Shown here in pieces: positions 6,269 to 7,099 of a DNA stretch of 7,099 nt; position 1 is the first letter of the stretch; each line of letters starts with the position of its first letter. Position numbers and translations under genes: made by a program. The notes beneath the pieces were generated by a model that saw only the letters and a list, made by a program, of their open reading frames with translations, was not told the DNA's origin and made no database searches. The DNA is from Chloroflexota bacterium (GTDB lineage: Bacteria; Chloroflexota; Dehalococcoidia; Lucifugimonadales; JADFKI01): contig JADFKI010000207.1 of NCBI GenBank assembly GCA_022565015.1, positions 1-7,099 of the forward strand, given 5' to 3'.

Positions 6269-6330
6269 TGTCCCTCAGATAATTATTTCTTCCATTCCCT
6301 TACTAGAAAGGGCGCCGGAGGAATGGTCGA

Positions 6331-6522
6331 ATGAGTATTTTGGGCGCCCTGCTAGCGAAAGCCGACATGGAAGAGCGCACCACGAAGGGTGAAAGTCGAG
6401 AGGGCAAACGTCGGAAGAGGCGTAAGATGAGGGTCGTGGGCCGCAGCGTCAAGGCCCTCCAGGACATCATCATGCGTAAAGCCAGAGATGCTCGGAAAAG
6501 CCAAGAGGAGAATCGGCCGTGA
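6331..6522 (+). CDS. Small, highly basic protein of unknown function in the thi operon
   Basis: This is a 63-residue ORF that I do not recognise but consider real. ATG 6331 follows a perfect GGAGG (6317-6321) at a 9-base spacing. Its TGA overlaps the GTG start of thiD (GTGA, 6519-6522), the same coupling seen between thiZ and thiX. The first nine residues are hydrophobic (SILGALLA). A charged linker follows, then the basic cluster KRRKRRK (26-32), and residues 36-56 could form an amphipathic helix (KALQDIIMRKARDARK). I count about 20 Lys/Arg against 9 Asp/Glu, so net charge is about +11; there is no cysteine, His, Phe, Tyr or Trp. The composition suggests nucleic-acid (RNA, ribosome) or acidic-lipid contact, or simply a coupling leader for thiD. 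No function can be assigned. The chief alternative is a chance ORF, but the SD plus the overlap argue against that. Confidence 0.65.
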   Translation: MSILGALLAKADMEERTTKGESREGKRRKRRKMRVVGRSVKALQDIIMRKARDARKSQEENRP

Positions 6523-7099
6523 ACTCTTCTACACCGAGAGCCTTGACCATAGCGGGCTCCGACTCGGGAGCCGGCGCCGGCATACAGGCAGACCTGAAGA
6601 CATTCGCCGCCCACGGCGTGTACGGCACCTGCGCTATAACCGCCGTGACCGCCCAGAACACCCTCAAGGTTGATGAAGTTCTCGAGCTTCCCACGTCTCT
6701 CATAGAAAGCCAGATAGACGCCGTAGTGTTGGACATCGGTGTAGACGTGGTCAAGACCGGTATGCTGTCCTCCTCCGCCATAATCGAGGTCGTCGCGGCC
6801 AAGGTGAAGGAGCACAACCTGCGCCGCCTCGTCGTGGACCCGGTGATGGTGGCGAAGGGCGGAGACAGGCTGCTTCAAGAGACGGCGGTCGATACGATGC
6901 GCAAGGTGTTGCTGCCGCTGGCGACCGTCATCACCCCCAACGCACCCGAGGCGGGAGTGCTTGTTGGCAAGAAGATCGAAAACTTGGACGAGGCGCGGTG
7001 GGCGGCCAGAGAGCTCGTACTCATGGGTGCGAAGGCGGCTGTCGTGAAGGGTGGCCACCTTCCGGGCCCGCCGACGGATATTCTATACGACGGCACCGA
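6519..7099 (+). CDS. thiD: Hydroxymethylpyrimidine / HMP-phosphate kinase ThiD (3' end missing)
   Basis: ThiD phosphorylates HMP to HMP-P and then to HMP-PP, which is joined to the thiazole moiety by thiamine-phosphate synthase. The first 193 residues are visible; the frame is open to the window edge, and the usual length is about 260-270. Ribokinase-fold motifs are the substrate loop IAGSDSGAGAGIQADLKTF (11-29), TAVTAQNT (41-48), VVKTGML (77-83), VVDPVMVAKGG (105-115), TPNAPEA (139-145) and VVKGGH (175-180). The catalytic Cys-containing anion-hole loop (GTGC type) would lie past the right edge. The GTG start at 6519 has AGGAG (6506-6510) with an 8-base spacer and overlaps the stop of the small basic ORF, so translation is probably coupled. 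It supplies the kinase step after TenA releases HMP. Confidence 0.95.
   Translation, partial: MNSSTPRALTIAGSDSGAGAGIQADLKTFAAHGVYGTCAITAVTAQNTLKVDEVLELPTSLIESQIDAVVLDIGVDVVKTGMLSSSAIIEVVAAKVKEHNLRRLVVDPVMVAKGGDRLLQETAVDTMRKVLLPLATVITPNAPEAGVLVGKKIENLDEARWAARELVLMGAKAAVVKGGHLPGPPTDILYDGT

Noticed and set aside
6201..6392. Plus-strand frame of 63 codons before the small basic ORF
   Set aside because: No Shine-Dalgarno was seen, it reads through the dispersed repeat, and it overlaps the better-supported ORF at 6331 in another frame.
6303..7058. Minus-strand frame of 251 codons
   Set aside because: It is a long shadow of thiD and the small basic ORF, caused by codon bias. The thiD motifs on the plus strand are decisive.
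1..7099. CRISPR arrays, tRNA or rRNA genes, insertion sequences, phage genes, defence systems
   Set aside because: No spaced repeats, tRNA-like cloverleafs, transposase motifs or terminal inverted repeats were seen. The content is ordinary housekeeping and vitamin salvage genes.

Overview
This looks like bacterial chromosomal DNA, moderately GC-rich, with two back-to-back transcription units around one divergent control region near 2363-2630. The organism cannot be fixed from the sequence alone. Housekeeping genes, sigma70-type promoters, a lipoprotein solute-binding protein and one copy of a CCCTGAGC...GTCGAAGG type dispersed repeat would suit an environmental Chloroflexota-like lineage (for example Dehalococcoidia or SAR202). 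That placement is a weak inference.

Left unit, minus strand (1-2374): rsmG (16S rRNA m7G527 methyltransferase) starts from an extended -10 promoter. It is followed 28 bases later by a membrane protein of the lysylphosphatidylglycerol synthase transmembrane / flippase-like family (PF03706 type). After a 144-base gap, a third gene on the same strand runs off the left edge. It has its own clear promoter and ribosome binding site, and I do not recognise its product.

Right unit, plus strand (2425-7099, running off the right edge): a thiamine pyrimidine salvage operon. A TTGACA-N17-TAGACT promoter leads into a TPP riboswitch aptamer, a candidate antiterminator and an intrinsic terminator. Then come an ABC ATPase (thiZ-like), a permease (thiX-like), an NMT1/THI5-like substrate-binding lipoprotein (thiY-like), a TenA-family hydrolase, a small very basic unknown protein, and thiD (HMP/HMP-P kinase, 3' end missing). 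The expected logic is as follows. When TPP is scarce, the leader reads through and the transporter brings in a thiamine-breakdown pyrimidine (formylamino- or amino-HMP). TenA hydrolyses it to HMP, and ThiD phosphorylates HMP to HMP-PP for thiamine synthesis.

The points most worth following up are: (1) the 63-residue Arg/Lys-rich ORF between tenA and thiD, which has an excellent ribosome binding site and a GTGA overlap with thiD; (2) a TenA with no cysteine at all, i.e. of the TenA_E type, which could make a separate deformylase unnecessary; (3) a fully readable riboswitch switching mechanism, in which the same CCTT segment pairs either with the aptamer's outer P1 strand or with the terminator's 5' arm.
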